DNA from: Rhizobium pisi
GTDB taxonomy: Bacteria > Pseudomonadota > Alphaproteobacteria > Rhizobiales > Rhizobiaceae
DNA: 64,000 bases
Assembly: GCF_003938655.1 (NCBI RefSeq)
Contig: NZ_RJJT01000005.1
Location: 1 to 64,000 of the forward strand
Reading direction: 5' to 3'
In this document: positions 1 through 10,113 of the stretch, piece by piece
Numbering within the stretch: position 1 is the first letter of the stretch
Layout: every line of letters begins with the position of its first letter
Notes under the pieces: generated by a model
The model's database searches: none
The model's input: the letters and a program-made list of their open reading frames with translations, nothing else
What the model was told of the DNA's origin: nothing
Program-made: the position numbers and the translations under genes

Positions 1-73
1 CCATGAGTTCGCGAAAACCCAAGTAAGGTAGGCCAAACAGCGCAAGGCGTGACTGTCCCAAGATCATCTGCAT
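1..73 (-). CDS. Possible 5' end of a divergent gene (partial)
   Basis: On the minus strand an ATG at 73 opens a frame that runs off the left edge (about 24 codons, hydrophobic, beginning MQMILGQSRLALFG). A second ATG at 116 has a much better ribosome site (AGGAGG just upstream) but its frame stops after 13 codons and is out of phase with the first. Either the real start is at 73, or a frameshift separates the good start from the body of the gene. A gene divergent from a LysR regulator is the usual arrangement for its target. Too little is visible to name it. Confidence 0.25.
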   Translation of the reverse strand, partial: MQMILGQSRLALFGLPYLGFRELM

Positions 74-208
74 CTCAGAAATCCGTTCTCTCAATGCTGG
101 GCGCGGCCTCTTTCATGCCACCTCCTGTCCGTTGCCTAAGAGATAGCCGGGCTGGTTTTGCGCGACTAGAAGCTATAATCTGAACGCCGTGATGAAGGAG
201 ATTCAACA

Positions 209-1105
209 ATGCGGCGCGACGAATTCACCGAGATGCGTGCGTTCCTGGAGGTGGCTCGGGAGCGGAGTTTCACGCGGGCTGCATCGAAGCTGGGCGTCAC
301 GCGCTCGGCGCTCAGCCATACGATCAGCGCGCTCGAAGCACGGCTCGGCGTCCGCCTTCTTTCCCGCACGACGCGTGACGTGGCGCCTACGGCGGCCGGT
401 GCGCGCCTGGTGGAAAGCATTCAGCCGCACTTCGAAGGCATCGCTGCGGAAGTCAGCGCCATCCGCGCACTACGCGACAAACCCTCGGGTCACATCAGGG
501 TCGTGTGTCCCGACGATGCCGTCGACCTCGTATTCCGTTCAAGGCTGCCGGCATTTCTGCGGGATTACCCCGATATCAGCGTTGAACTCATCGTCGACAA
601 CGGTTTCACGAATATCGTCGAGCGTCAGTTCGATGCCGGTGTGCGGCTCGGCGAAGCAATTGCGCGCGACATGGTGGCTGTGCGCATCGGTCCCGATGTC
701 TCCTATGCTGTCGTGGGATCGCCGGGATATTTTGAGGGCCGCGCTGCACCTGCGACCCCGCACGATTTGACGGACCACAATTGCGTCAACCTGCGGCTTC
801 CCAGCTCAGGCGCGCTCTACGCCTGGGAGTTCGAAAAGGACGGGCGCGAGTTCAGCGTTCGTGTGGAAGGCCAACTTGTGATGACCAACATAGGATCGGC
901 GATCAATGCCGCTCTCGATGGCGCGGGGCTATCCTATGTCCCGAGGGACCTCGTCCGGCACTATTACGACAGCGGTCAGTTGAAGGAAGTGCTCGTAGAC
1001 TGGGCGCCAACGTTTCAGGGCTATCATCTCTACTATCCGAGCCGGCGCCATCCATCCCCTGCTTTCTCCGCTTTCGTCGAAGCCTTCCGCCACCGGCAAC
1101 GGTAA
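209..1105 (+). CDS. LysR family transcriptional regulator
   Basis: A 298-residue protein of normal LysR length. The N-terminal winged helix-turn-helix (about residues 1-65: EMRAFLEVARERSFTRAA, then LGVTRSALSHTISALE) is followed by a LysR substrate-binding domain (about 90-295). Start ATG 209 is supported by AAGGAG nine bases upstream; TATAAT lies at 174-179, a possible -10 box without a clear -35. It resembles the group of LysR proteins that control a neighbouring oxidoreductase. Possible targets are the divergent gene at the left edge and the convergent short-chain dehydrogenase at 1147-1827. The inducer cannot be told from the sequence. Confidence 0.9.
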   Translation: MRRDEFTEMRAFLEVARERSFTRAASKLGVTRSALSHTISALEARLGVRLLSRTTRDVAPTAAGARLVESIQPHFEGIAAEVSAIRALRDKPSGHIRVVCPDDAVDLVFRSRLPAFLRDYPDISVELIVDNGFTNIVERQFDAGVRLGEAIARDMVAVRIGPDVSYAVVGSPGYFEGRAAPATPHDLTDHNCVNLRLPSSGALYAWEFEKDGREFSVRVEGQLVMTNIGSAINAALDGAGLSYVPRDLVRHYYDSGQLKEVLVDWAPTFQGYHLYYPSRRHPSPAFSAFVEAFRHRQR

Positions 1106-1109
1106 GCCG

Positions 1110-1134
1110 AAGGGGCGCGCGCCCCGCGCCCCTT
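1110..1134. terminator. Hairpin between convergent genes
   Basis: A perfect 10-bp inverted repeat (AAGGGGCGCG / CGCGCCCCTT, 5-nt loop) begins 5 bases after the LysR stop and ends 12 bases before the stop of the convergent dehydrogenase. The symmetrical arms suit a bidirectional terminator, although only short T runs flank it. Confidence 0.6.
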
Positions 1135-1146
1135 GCTTGCTGGTGG

Positions 1147-1827
1147 TTATCGGGCGCTGTCGATGATTGCCCCGCCGTCGGGGGTGAGGCTGTAGCCCGT
1201 GATGAACTGCGAATCCTTGCTGGCAAGGAACAGGACCACCGGGGCAATGTCCTCTTCCGGCGAGCCGAAACGAGCGAGCGCACTCATCGGCGGAGGAACA
1301 TCCTTTTCCGCAGCCCCCCAGGTGTCGGCGATCGGCAGGACGTTGTTTACGGTGATCTTGTCAGCACCCCATTCACGGGCCGCCGTGCGGGTCAGCGCGC
1401 GCACCGCCTCCTTGGCCATGTTGTACGGGCCATAACCAGCCAGCCCGCTGGTGGCGGCCATCGAGCCGAAGTTGATGATCCGGCCTTCGCCGCTTTCCCT
1501 GAGATGAGGATAGCAGGCCTGCATGAAGCTGAGATAGGCGATCGGCCCGGTATCGAAGTTCCGTTGCAATTGCTCGACCGAGAGGTCGATGACCGAAGAC
1601 AAGACCGCGGAACCATCGAAAGCATTGTTCACGAGAATGTCGATACGACCGTACGCCGCGACAACCTTGTCCACTGCGGCGGTGATCTGCTCGGCCTCAC
1701 CGACGTCGCAGACGATGCCGACTGCCGTGCCGCCCGCTTCGACGATGTCAGCGGCGACACGTTCGACGCCTTCGGATGTGCGTGAGAGAATTTCGACCTT
1801 TGCGCCTTCGGCTGTGAGATCACGCAA
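1147..1827 (-). pseudogene. Short-chain dehydrogenase/reductase lacking its N-terminus
   Basis: The 226-codon frame matches the classical SDR fold from beta-2 onward: a DV cofactor motif (CDVGEAEQ), NNAF in place of NNAG, the catalytic Ser in FGSMAATSG, the YxxxK pair (YNMAK), and a C-terminal GYSLTPDGG. The first beta strand and the TGxxxGIG nucleotide-binding loop, about 20-25 residues, are missing. The only start is a TTG with no ribosome site at 1825-1827. Just upstream a different frame reads KASIVG, which looks like the lost first strand, so a short deletion plus frameshift is likely. Without the glycine loop it should not bind NAD(P). A sequencing indel is the alternative explanation. 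It converges on the LysR gene at 209-1105. Confidence 0.6.
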
Positions 1828-2022
1828 AAAGCGCGGGGTCTCGGCCCCACGATGGAAGCTTTGACGGCGTGGTGGAACGAGTATGGCAAAAGCGTCCCGG
1901 TGAAGCCGAGCGCACGCGGCCGGAAAGCGAGAGTATGATGCTGAAAAGTGGGCGGGGTTTTCCGACGACTCCCTATTCTGGGAGATGGCTGAACTGCTTC
2001 TGGCCCATCGCCGGCAACAGGC

Positions 2023-2517
2023 TCAGGAAAGACTCGACCCGAACTTGTCCCAGCCTTCCTTGATCGTCTCCATCGCGACATTGGTCGAGGTGTTGGCAAC
2101 GTGGGGCAGCGTCGAGATGCGCTCGCCGAGGACGCGGCGGTAGCGGCCGATATCGCGGGTGCGGATTTTCAGGAGATAGTCGAACCTGCCGGCGATCATG
2201 TGGCACTCCTCGACTTCGCTGATCTTCTTGATGGCGTCGTTGAAGCTTTTCAGCGCATCTTCGCGGGTATCGGATAGCTTCACTTCGACGAAGGCGATGT
2301 GGTCGAGCTGCATTTTCGATGGATTGAGGACGGCCTTGAAGCCTTCGATATAGCCTTCGCTGATCAGCCGCTTGAAGCGGAGCTGGCACGGCGTCTTCGA
2401 CAGGCCGACGCGCGCTGCAAGATCGGTGATCGACAGCCTTCCATCCTCGGCGAGAGCCGCGAGGATTTTTCTGTCGAACTGGTCCAATTCACTAAAGATG
2501 TCGGGTTCGCTAGCCAT
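2023..2517 (-). CDS. putR: Lrp/AsnC family regulator of proline catabolism
   Basis: A 164-residue protein with an AsnC-type helix-turn-helix (residues about 10-65: FDRKILAALAEDGRLSITDLAARVGLSKTPC) and an AsnC ligand-binding alpha/beta domain (about 75-150). ATG 2517 (MASEPDIF) is chosen because the frame upstream is AT-rich, lacks a ribosome site and falls outside the family domain. It is divergent from putA. In Agrobacterium and related bacteria PutR is an Lrp-type protein that activates putA in response to proline, and that arrangement matches this one. The PutA here has no DNA-binding domain of its own, which agrees with a separate regulator. Confidence 0.88.
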   Translation of the reverse strand: MASEPDIFSELDQFDRKILAALAEDGRLSITDLAARVGLSKTPCQLRFKRLISEGYIEGFKAVLNPSKMQLDHIAFVEVKLSDTREDALKSFNDAIKKISEVEECHMIAGRFDYLLKIRTRDIGRYRRVLGERISTLPHVANTSTNVAMETIKEGWDKFGSSLS

Positions 2518-2577
2518 TTGAACTTTCAAGTGCCATTTAATAAGTTCATACAGGTTGAAAATGGCGAAAATCAAGTG

Positions 2578-2596
2578 AGATCGCGATCGGCGATCT
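2578..2596. promoter_or_regulatory. Palindrome in the putR-putA divergent region
   Basis: AGATCGC and GCGATCT form a perfect 7-bp inverted repeat around a 5-base centre, 60 bases upstream of putR. The position and symmetry suit a binding site for the Lrp-type regulator, but this is inferred from position only. Confidence 0.4.
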
Positions 2597-2690
2597 GTGA
2601 TACCTTATGCGTCGGCAATGGGATGGAAGGCGCAGGCGCTTGACGCATCGTCAGGATCGCATCGGTGCCGCACGCAAAACGGGGTCATGC

Positions 2691-2897
2691 ATGCCTAGGG
2701 AAGAACCGGATGACGATCAGAAGCCGGACCTGCTCGCTCACTACCGGCCAGTGGCGATAAGAGCGGTAGCAGCCGCACTCACCCTCAAGCGCGATAAGCC
2801 GGATGCGCGCCCGCTCAGCGAGACGGAATATTCCGGCCCTGCTGTCACGGACGATGCGCTCTCAGACGACGAGCCCGGCGTTTCATTCATCCGTTAA
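2691..2897 (+). CDS. Small hypothetical protein upstream of putA
   Basis: A 68-codon frame starting at ATG 2691, with a weak GGGG ribosome site, and ending 27 bases before putA. The product is charged, with a D/E-rich start (MPREEPDDDQKPDLL), one moderately hydrophobic stretch (AIRAVAAAL) and an acidic C-terminus. Codon use looks like neighbouring genes. I do not recognise a family. It could be a small co-transcribed protein or only part of the putA leader. Confidence 0.4.
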   Translation: MPREEPDDDQKPDLLAHYRPVAIRAVAAALTLKRDKPDARPLSETEYSGPAVTDDALSDDEPGVSFIR

Positions 2898-2924
2898 ACC
2901 AGTCTTCGATTGATAGGTATCTTC

Positions 2925-5900
2925 ATGTTGAACGCAGCGATCGACAACACGCCATCCAATGATCCCGCGCCGTTCTCGGCGTTTGCGCCGCCGATCCGGC
3001 CGCAATCGGGGCTTCGCCAGGCCATCACGGCTGCCTATCGCCGACCGGAAACGGAATGCCTGCCGCCGCTCGTTGCTGCCGCGCGCGTCTCCGAGGCGAA
3101 GCGTTACGACATCCGCAGCACGGCCCGCACCCTGATCGAGGCCCTGCGCGCCAAGCATAAGGGCACCGGCGTCGAGGGGCTGGTGCAGGAATATTCGCTT
3201 TCCAGCCAGGAAGGCGTGGCGCTCATGTGTCTCGCCGAAGCGCTGCTGCGCATTCCCGATACGGAAACCCGCGATGCGCTGATCCGCGACAAGATCGCCG
3301 AGGGCAACTGGACCTCGCATATTGGCGGCGGCAAATCCATGTTCGTCAACGCCGCCACCTGGGGGCTCGTCGTCACCGGCAAGCTCACCTCGACGGTCAA
3401 CGACCGCAGCCTGTCAGCGGCGCTGACGCGGCTGATCGCGCGCGCCGGCGAGCCGGTCATCCGCCGCGGCGTCGATATGGCCATGCGTATGATGGGCGAG
3501 CAGTTCGTCACCGGTGAAACGATCGAAGAGGCGCTGAAGCGCGCACGCCCGTTGGAAGCGCGCGGCTTCCGCTATTCCTATGACATGCTGGGCGAGGCCG
3601 CGACGACCGCCGCCGATGCCGAGCGCTATTTCAAGGACTACGAAAAGGCGATCCACGCCATCGGCAAGGCGTCGAACGGGCGCGGGATCTTTGACGGCCC
3701 CGGCATCTCGATCAAGCTTTCGGCCCTGCACCCCCGCTATGTCAGAGCGCAGGCCGGCCGGGTGATGGGAGAGCTGCTGCCGAAGGTCAAGGCGCTCGCC
3801 GTTCTCGCCAAGTCCTATGATATCGGCCTCAATATCGACGCCGAGGAAGCCGACCGGCTGGAGCTTTCGCTCGATCTGCTCGAAGAGCTCTGCTTTGACT
3901 CGGAACTGGCGGGATGGAACGGCCTCGGTTTTGTCGTGCAGGCCTATGGCAAGCGTTGCCCCTTCGTCCTCGACTACATCATCGATCTCGCGCGCCGTTC
4001 CGGACGTCGGATGATGGTCCGTCTCGTCAAGGGCGCCTATTGGGATGCGGAGATCAAGCGCGCCCAGTTGGACGGTCTCGACGATTATCCGGTCTATACC
4101 CGCAAGATCTACACCGACGTCGCCTATATCGCATGTGCTCGCAAGCTGCTTGCCGCCGCCGATGCCGTTTTCCCGCAGTTCGCCACCCATAATGCGCAGA
4201 CGCTCGCCACGATCTATCATCTGGCCGGTCCCGATTTCGCGGTCGGCAAATATGAATTCCAGTGCCTGCACGGCATGGGCGAACCTCTCTATGACGAAGT
4301 GGTCGGTAAGGAAAAGCTCGACCGGCCCTGCCGCATCTATGCGCCTGTTGGAACGCATGAGACGCTGCTCGCCTATCTGGTGCGGCGCCTTCTCGAAAAC
4401 GGCGCCAATTCCTCCTTCGTGCACCGCATCTCCGATCCGAACGTTTCGGTCGAGGCGCTGATCGCCGATCCGGCCGAGACCGTCTCGGCCATGCCCGTCG
4501 TCGGTGCGCCGCATGTGCAGATCGCCGCGCCGAAGGCCCTTTACGGCAGTGCCCGCGCCAATTCGAGCGGCCTCGATCTCTCGAGCGAGGCGACGCTTGC
4601 AGATCTGGCGCAGACGCTCGCCTCCACCGCCACGGCCCCGTGGCATGCGCTTCCGATCCTCGCCGACGGTTCCGCCGATGGGGTGACGCGTGACGTCCTC
4701 AATCCGGCCGATCACCGTGACGTCGTCGGCACGGTCACCGAACTGAAGATCGAGGAGGCTGCCCGTGTCGTTGCGATGGCGGCCGAATATGCACCGCAAT
4801 GGGCTGCCGTGCCGCCGGCCGAGCGCGCCGCCTGCCTCGATCGGGCGGCCGACATCATGCAGGCCCGCATCAAGGTGCTGATGGGCATCATCATGCGCGA
4901 GGCCGGCAAATCCGCGGCCAATGCGGTCGGCGAGGTGCGCGAGGCGGTGGATTTCCTGCGCTACTATGCCGATCAGGCCCGCAAGACGCTCGGCCCATCA
5001 CATCTGCCGCTCGGCCCGATCGTCTGCATCAGCCCATGGAATTTTCCGCTGGCGATCTTCACCGGGCAGGTTGCCGCCGCACTCGTGGCCGGCAATCCCG
5101 TACTGGCGAAACCCGCCGGCGTCACGCCGATCATCGCCTCGGAAAGCGTCAAGATCCTCCATGAGGCCGGCGTGCCTGTCGGCGCCCTGCAGTTCGTGCC
5201 GGGCAGCGGTCGCCTCGGCGCCGGCATGGTCGGGGCTCAGGAAACGGCGGGCGTCATGTTCACCGGCTCGACCGAAGTTGCCCGCATGATCCAGGCGCAA
5301 CTGGCCGAACGGCTGTCGGCGACCGGTAAGCCGATCCCGCTGATTGCCGAAACCGGCGGTCAGAACGGCATGATCGTCGACTCGTCGGCCCTGGCCGAAC
5401 AGGTGGTGGCCGACGTCGTGACATCGGCCTTCGACAGTGCCGGCCAGCGCTGCTCGGCTCTGCGCGTGCTCTGCCTGCAGGACGATGTGGCCGACAGGAC
5501 GCTTGCCATGCTGAAGGGCGCCTTCCGTGAACTGACGATCGGCCGCACCGATCGGCTGAGCATCGATGTCGGGCCTGTCATCAACGACGGCGCGAAGGCG
5601 GAGATCGACCAGCATATCGAAACGATGCGCGGCGCCGGCCGCAAGGTGGATCAGCTGCCGCTGCCGGAAAGTGCGGCGGCCGGGACCTTCGTTCCGCCGA
5701 CGATCATCGAGATCAAGTCGCTGTCGGACCTCACGAAGGAGGTCTTCGGACCCGTCCTGCATGTCGTCCGCTTCAAGAGAAACGGGCTCGACCGCCTGAT
5801 CGACGATATCAACGCCTCGGGTTACGGGCTGACATTCGGGCTTCACACCCGCCTCGACGAAACGATCGCGCATGTGACGAGCCGCATCAAGGCCGGAAAC

Positions 5901-6623
5901 CTCTACGTCAACCGCAACATCATCGGCGCGGTCGTCGGCGTCCAGCCCTTCGGCGGCCGCGGCCTGTCGGGAACCGGCCCGAAGGCCGGCGGCCCGCTCT
6001 ATATCGGCCGGCTGGTGCAGCCTGCGCCCGTACCGCCGCAGCAGGATTCCGTTCATACGGATCTCGCCCTTCGCGACTACATCATCTGGCTCGACAAGAA
6101 GGGCTTGCCAGGTGAGGGCGAAGCCGCGCGCTTCTATGCGAGCCGCTCGGCGCTCGGGCTCGAACGCGAACTCACCGGCCCCGTCGGGGAGCGCAATCTC
6201 TACGCACTCCATCCCCGCGGCCGCATTCTTCTTGTGCCGCAGACCGAAAGCGGGCTCTATCGCCAGATCGCCGCTGCCCTTTCTACGGGCAACCATGTGG
6301 TCGTCGACGCGGCTTCCATATCGACGTCGGTGCTGGCGGATCTTCCGGCGGCTGTCGCCGGCCGGATTTCCTGGACATCGGATTGGGAAAAGGACGGGCC
6401 ATTCTCGGGCGCGCTCGTCGAAGGAGATCGCGACAGGGTTCTTGCCGTCAACCGCAGGATTGCCGCGCTGCCCGGCCCGCTTCTTCTGGTCCAGGCCGCA
6501 ACCACTGAGGAACTGGCGAGCGATCCGGAGATCTATTGCCTCAACTGGCTGCTGGAGGAGGTGTCGACCTCGATCAACACCGCGGCTGCCGGCGGCAATG
6601 CGAGCCTCATGGCTATCGGCTAA
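2925..6623 (+). CDS. putA: Bifunctional proline dehydrogenase / delta-1-pyrroline-5-carboxylate dehydrogenase
   Basis: A 1232-residue PutA that oxidises proline to glutamate in two steps, FAD-linked and then NAD-linked. ATG 2925 is preferred over a TTG five codons upstream; GATAGG precedes it. The proline dehydrogenase domain covers roughly residues 80-480, with [11 protein letters not shown] near 261 and RLVKGAYWD near 365. The P5C dehydrogenase domain covers roughly 560-1030, with ISPWNFP near 701, AETGG with the general-base Glu near 807, the catalytic Cys in GQRCSA near 840, and [17 protein letters not shown] long C-terminal region (about 1040-1232) resembles the extra aldehyde-dehydrogenase-like domain and terminal conserved motif of long PutA proteins. 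The N-terminal ribbon-helix-helix of E. coli PutA is absent. It is probably membrane-associated and feeds electrons to quinone. Confidence 0.97.
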   Translation: MLNAAIDNTPSNDPAPFSAFAPPIRPQSGLRQAITAAYRRPETECLPPLVAAARVSEAKRYDIRSTARTLIEALRAKHKGTGVEGLVQEYSLSSQEGVALMCLAEALLRIPDTETRDALIRDKIAEGNWTSHIGGGKSMFVNAATWGLVVTGKLTSTVNDRSLSAALTRLIARAGEPVIRRGVDMAMRMMGEQFVTGETIEEALKRARPLEARGFRYSYDMLGEAATTAADAERYFKDYEKAIHAIGKASNGRGIFDGPGISIKLSALHPRYVRAQAGRVMGELLPKVKALAVLAKSYDIGLNIDAEEADRLELSLDLLEELCFDSELAGWNGLGFVVQAYGKRCPFVLDYIIDLARRSGRRMMVRLVKGAYWDAEIKRAQLDGLDDYPVYTRKIYTDVAYIACARKLLAAADAVFPQFATHNAQTLATIYHLAGPDFAVGKYEFQCLHGMGEPLYDEVVGKEKLDRPCRIYAPVGTHETLLAYLVRRLLENGANSSFVHRISDPNVSVEALIADPAETVSAMPVVGAPHVQIAAPKALYGSARANSSGLDLSSEATLADLAQTLASTATAPWHALPILADGSADGVTRDVLNPADHRDVVGTVTELKIEEAARVVAMAAEYAPQWAAVPPAERAACLDRAADIMQARIKVLMGIIMREAGKSAANAVGEVREAVDFLRYYADQARKTLGPSHLPLGPIVCISPWNFPLAIFTGQVAAALVAGNPVLAKPAGVTPIIASESVKILHEAGVPVGALQFVPGSGRLGAGMVGAQETAGVMFTGSTEVARMIQAQLAERLSATGKPIPLIAETGGQNGMIVDSSALAEQVVADVVTSAFDSAGQRCSALRVLCLQDDVADRTLAMLKGAFRELTIGRTDRLSIDVGPVINDGAKAEIDQHIETMRGAGRKVDQLPLPESAAAGTFVPPTIIEIKSLSDLTKEVFGPVLHVVRFKRNGLDRLIDDINASGYGLTFGLHTRLDETIAHVTSRIKAGNLYVNRNIIGAVVGVQPFGGRGLSGTGPKAGGPLYIGRLVQPAPVPPQQDSVHTDLALRDYIIWLDKKGLPGEGEAARFYASRSALGLERELTGPVGERNLYALHPRGRILLVPQTESGLYRQIAAALSTGNHVVVDAASISTSVLADLPAAVAGRISWTSDWEKDGPFSGALVEGDRDRVLAVNRRIAALPGPLLLVQAATTEELASDPEIYCLNWLLEEVSTSINTAAAGGNASLMAIG

Positions 6624-6689
6624 TTGGAGACTTGGAGAGTGCAGACATGCGCTCTCCAGGCTGCGGACAAGACTGCCAACTCCTCTTTC

Positions 6690-6771
6690 GTCATGCTCGG
6701 GCTTGTGCCCCAAGCATCTGCGGCGGTCGAGATGTGGTAGATCCTCGGCGCAAGGCCTGGGACGACGTAGG
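6690..6771. repeat. Degenerate rhizobial paired-palindrome repeat
   Basis: Two imperfect palindromes lie side by side between putA and the chemoreceptor: one around TCATGCTCGGGCTTGTGCCC and AAGCATCTG, the other around GATCCTCGG, GGCCTGGG and ACGACG. The pair resembles the frequent rhizobial intergenic element built from GTCATGCTCGGG/CCCGAGCATC and GATCCTCGGG/CCCGAGGATGAC halves. It is diverged, so probably old. Confidence 0.5.
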
Positions 6772-6888
6772 ATGGGCCGTCGACCGTGCCAACGGCTCTC
6801 AACAAACTCGACACCATTGACCATTTTTTTAGCAGTTGCGGCTATGGTCGCGCCATCAGGCGTGAGCATTCCTGGGCGGGGCTATTTT

Positions 6889-9432
6889 ATGGCATTCATT
6901 GATCGACTGTTGCAGCGCATGCGGATCGTGACGAAGGTTCTCTTCTTCGTGGTGCCGCTGATCGTCCTCATCGCCGGCATTGGTCTTTTCGGCTATTTCA
7001 CCGCCGGTACGCTCAAGGGCCAGATGACGCTCACTCGCCAGACGATCGACACCCTTTCCAGTTTCCAGCAGCTGCGATCCTCCCTGACGGCCTTTACCGA
7101 CCTTCCGACAGCGGCCACGCGCGATCGGCTGATCGCCGGAATTTCCGATCAGGAAAAGGGCGCTGCGACGCTCGACGCCATGCTCTCCGATCCCGCGCAG
7201 AAGCAGCAGATCTCCGCAGTGCGCGAACTCGGCGGCAAGATGCAGGGCAGCGCCGACGCGCTGTGGGCAGTGTCGCAAGAGCGCGCGAATACCGAACACG
7301 AGATCGATGATGCCGTGGCGCAGCTTTTCAAGGAAAGCCAGACCGCGCGCAAGCAGCTCGACGTTCTCCAGGATCAGGCGAACGGAAAGGAAGCCTTCGT
7401 CCGGGCGCTTCTTCTCGATGCCTCAGCCTACAAGAATATCGCGCAACGTATTGCGAAGTTGCGCAAGGCGACCGCGCAGGCCACCGCGCCTGCGGATCTC
7501 GCAGAGGCTCTCGGCAGCCTCCTGCCGCCGCTCGTCAAGGAGATGGGCGGGAGCGCCGCAGTCGCCTCCGACAAGGCCCAAAGCCAGATTGCCGCGCTGA
7601 AGCCGGTATCGGACAAGCTCGCGGCGATGGCCAAGGACAGCGCCAACCTGACGCTCGAGGGTTATGCTCCCGTCGACCAGGATCTGCAGGGCTTTGAGGA
7701 GAAGTTCGGAAAGCTCGCCTCCGGGAATGCGGATACTGCTATCGAGCGTTTTGTCGGCATGGATGCGAACATCGCCACGCTCCGCTCGATGGTGACGATC
7801 GTCAACACCGCTTTCAAATCGATCGACGATCTGCGCCTGCACCTAAGTGAACTGAACAGGCGGGTTGACGGCCAAGCGCGGGATGCCGTTCTCGCCGATC
7901 TCAAGGCGCTGCGCGAAAGCGCTGCACAGCTCGTACCCTTGAGCGGGAAAAACGCGGCCTTGCAGGAACTTGCGAAGAAGATCGAGCCATCTCTTGCCTC
8001 GATCGAAAAGGACAGCTCGCTTCTGATATCGATCGCGGACCGGTGGCAGAAGAACAGAGAAGCGGCGACCGAGCTCGTGGCGGCGGCAAGTCACACGCTG
8101 GAACAATTCGTCAGCACGGCGCAGGAGAGCGGCAGGGAAATCAGCCAGCGCTCGGCGACGATGTCGCTCTCGACCATGATAGCCGGCACCGTGCTTGCGA
8201 TCATCGGCGGCCTGATGCTGATCGAAACGCTGCGCGGACCGCTGAAGCGGATCACCCAGACGATGATGCGGCTTGCAGACGGCGATCTGAACGTCGCGAT
8301 CGGCGACGGCAAGCGCGGCGACGAGATCGGCGACATGATCCGCTCGGTAACCGTCTTCCGCGACCAGGCGCTGGAGAAAACCAGGCTGGAAGAGGTCGCC
8401 GAGGCAAACAGGACACGTGACGAACAGGAGCAGGCCCGCCGCGCGGCCGAGCAGGCGCGTATCGAGGCCGAACAGAGCGAGGCTCTGAGCGCCCTGTCGG
8501 ATATGCTCGGCAAGCTTGCCAACGGCAATCTCACCGCCGAGATGAGCGAAGATCTCGCCGCGGAATATGTCGCGATGGCGCGGACCTACAATCACGCCAT
8601 CGATGCGCTGCGCCTGACGCTCGCGGAGGTTCGCAACACGACCTACGAGATCGCCGAGGGCAGCACCAACCTTTCGGGTGCCGCCGACGATCTGGCCCGC
8701 CGCACGGAACAGCAGGCCGCGGCCCTCGAGGACAGCTCGCGCGTGCTCGGCGAACTCACAGTCAGCGTGCGGACGACGGCCGAAAACGCGAACCAGACGT
8801 CGCGCTCGGTCGCCGAGGCATACCGACAGGCGGAGCATTCCGCGGCCGTCGTCGCCAAGGCCGTCGATGCCATGGGGGCAATCAACCGGTCGTCAGAGAA
8901 GGTCAGCAGCATCATCGGCGTGATCGACGAGATCGCCTTCCAGACCAATCTTCTCGCGCTCAATGCGGGCGTGGAAGCCGCCCGTGCGGGAGAGGCCGGC
9001 AGGGGCTTTGCCGTCGTCGCGCAGGAAGTTCGCGAGCTTGCGCAGCGTTGCGCCACCGCCGCCCGCGAGATCAAGGGGCTCATCTCCACCAGCGCATCGC
9101 AGGTCGGCGCGGGCGTCAAGCTCGTCGAGGAGACCGGCCAAGCGCTGTCGGCGATCATGGAGCACTTCACCTCGATCAACGGGCTGGTGCAGGTCATCAC
9201 GTCCTCCACGACCACGCAATACAAGGGTATCGAGGAGGTCAACAACGCCGTTCGCGATGTCGAGCACATCACCCAGCACAACGCTGCCATGGTGGAAGAA
9301 AACACCGCGGAAATTCACAGGCTTCGCCATCAGGTGGAAGTCCTGAACGAAAGAATCTCGCACTTCCAGACCGCTGTCGCCGATGGCCGCAGGACGTACG
9401 CGGCCGGCCAGTCGATGTCCTTTGCTTCCTGA
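6889..9432 (+). CDS. Methyl-accepting chemotaxis protein with helical (HBM-like) sensor domain
   Basis: An 847-residue transmembrane chemoreceptor. Start ATG 6889 ([11 protein letters not shown]) has GGCGGGG upstream; a longer reading from ATG 6844 is possible but adds only a few residues. TM1 is about residues 15-38, a long helical periplasmic region about 39-424 resembles the helical bimodular (HBM) domain, TM2 is about 425-447, HAMP follows to about 500, and the signalling tip ([31 protein letters not shown]) is near 680-715. There is no C-terminal CheR/CheB docking pentapeptide. It lies 265 bp after putA on the same strand, so proline or a related compound is a reasonable but unproven ligand. 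Confidence 0.92.
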   Translation: MAFIDRLLQRMRIVTKVLFFVVPLIVLIAGIGLFGYFTAGTLKGQMTLTRQTIDTLSSFQQLRSSLTAFTDLPTAATRDRLIAGISDQEKGAATLDAMLSDPAQKQQISAVRELGGKMQGSADALWAVSQERANTEHEIDDAVAQLFKESQTARKQLDVLQDQANGKEAFVRALLLDASAYKNIAQRIAKLRKATAQATAPADLAEALGSLLPPLVKEMGGSAAVASDKAQSQIAALKPVSDKLAAMAKDSANLTLEGYAPVDQDLQGFEEKFGKLASGNADTAIERFVGMDANIATLRSMVTIVNTAFKSIDDLRLHLSELNRRVDGQARDAVLADLKALRESAAQLVPLSGKNAALQELAKKIEPSLASIEKDSSLLISIADRWQKNREAATELVAAASHTLEQFVSTAQESGREISQRSATMSLSTMIAGTVLAIIGGLMLIETLRGPLKRITQTMMRLADGDLNVAIGDGKRGDEIGDMIRSVTVFRDQALEKTRLEEVAEANRTRDEQEQARRAAEQARIEAEQSEALSALSDMLGKLANGNLTAEMSEDLAAEYVAMARTYNHAIDALRLTLAEVRNTTYEIAEGSTNLSGAADDLARRTEQQAAALEDSSRVLGELTVSVRTTAENANQTSRSVAEAYRQAEHSAAVVAKAVDAMGAINRSSEKVSSIIGVIDEIAFQTNLLALNAGVEAARAGEAGRGFAVVAQEVRELAQRCATAAREIKGLISTSASQVGAGVKLVEETGQALSAIMEHFTSINGLVQVITSSTTTQYKGIEEVNNAVRDVEHITQHNAAMVEENTAEIHRLRHQVEVLNERISHFQTAVADGRRTYAAGQSMSFAS

Positions 9433-9446
9433 GGGTAACGCCGATT

Positions 9447-9472
9447 GCGAGAAACCGCTGGGGGTTTCTCGC
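9447..9472 (+). terminator. Hairpin after the chemoreceptor gene
   Basis: GCGAGAAACC and GGTTTCTCGC form a perfect 10-bp stem with a 6-nt loop, 15 bases after the stop codon. No T tract follows, so it may act in Rho-independent termination only weakly or in mRNA end protection. Confidence 0.6.
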
Positions 9473-9546
9473 TGGGAAACGATCACCTCGACTTTAGCTT
9501 CGATACCACAGGGTAGGCCGTATTGCCGCGCAGCCTGCCGGACGGC

Positions 9547-9858
9547 TCAGCCGATCGAACGCAACCCGAGATAGGCGGCGAGGCTGACGACGGAAAGCGC
9601 GATCGTCAGCTTCGGCTTCGCATCGTCAAAGGTGGCCGCCAGGAAAAGGCCGAGCATCAGGATGACGGATTTTGCCCAGAGATTCTGATCGGAGACGGTG
9701 AAGGCGATCGCGGCCAGAAAGACGGCGCTTGCAACGACCGTCACCGGGGCGGACTTCTCGGCGAGGTCGCCGCCCTGGAAATAGGGCAGAAGAAAACGCC
9801 GCATGCTCAGGCCCGAAGCGACGCTCAGGAGAAGACAGGTCAAGACAAGGTGCAACAT
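9547..9858 (-). CDS. Small four-helix membrane protein, unknown function
   Basis: A 103-residue protein from ATG 9858 (MLHLVLTCLLLSVASG). Hydropathy suggests about four membrane segments: LHLVLTCLLLSVASG, VTVVASAVFLAAIAF, VILMLGLFLAATF and LTIALSVVSLAAYLG. I do not recognise a family. The longer frame upstream has no ribosome site. It converges on the chemoreceptor gene; its own promoter must lie in 9859-10113, which it shares with the divergent LysR gene. Confidence 0.6.
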   Translation of the reverse strand: MLHLVLTCLLLSVASGLSMRRFLLPYFQGGDLAEKSAPVTVVASAVFLAAIAFTVSDQNLWAKSVILMLGLFLAATFDDAKPKLTIALSVVSLAAYLGLRSIG

Positions 9859-10113
9859 GGGCCGTCGCCGATCAATCTGCAGATAGACTTGTGGATGCAA
9901 ACCCCATGCCAGCCGCAAACCCCGGAATTGTCTTCCGGCAGAGGCAATATCGCGGCTTCCTGGCTATTCCCTCGGCGTCGCGATCCTTTTTTCGGCAATT
10001 ACTTCCCGCTTCGCTTGATCGGCTCCAATTATATCGTGATACGACTTGAGCTGCGGAAATGATTTTTATATAGAGAATTATCCGCCTCCATAATTCCGGA
10101 AACGAGATTTTCA

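Noticed and set aside
3414-6869. Long minus-strand open frames of 461 and 623 codons
   Set aside because: They are antisense shadows of putA with no family similarity and no ribosome sites.
6112-6888. Extended N-terminus of the first chemoreceptor
   Set aside because: The first 259 codons overlap putA in another frame and look Arg/Ser-rich; the membrane protein starts at 6889.
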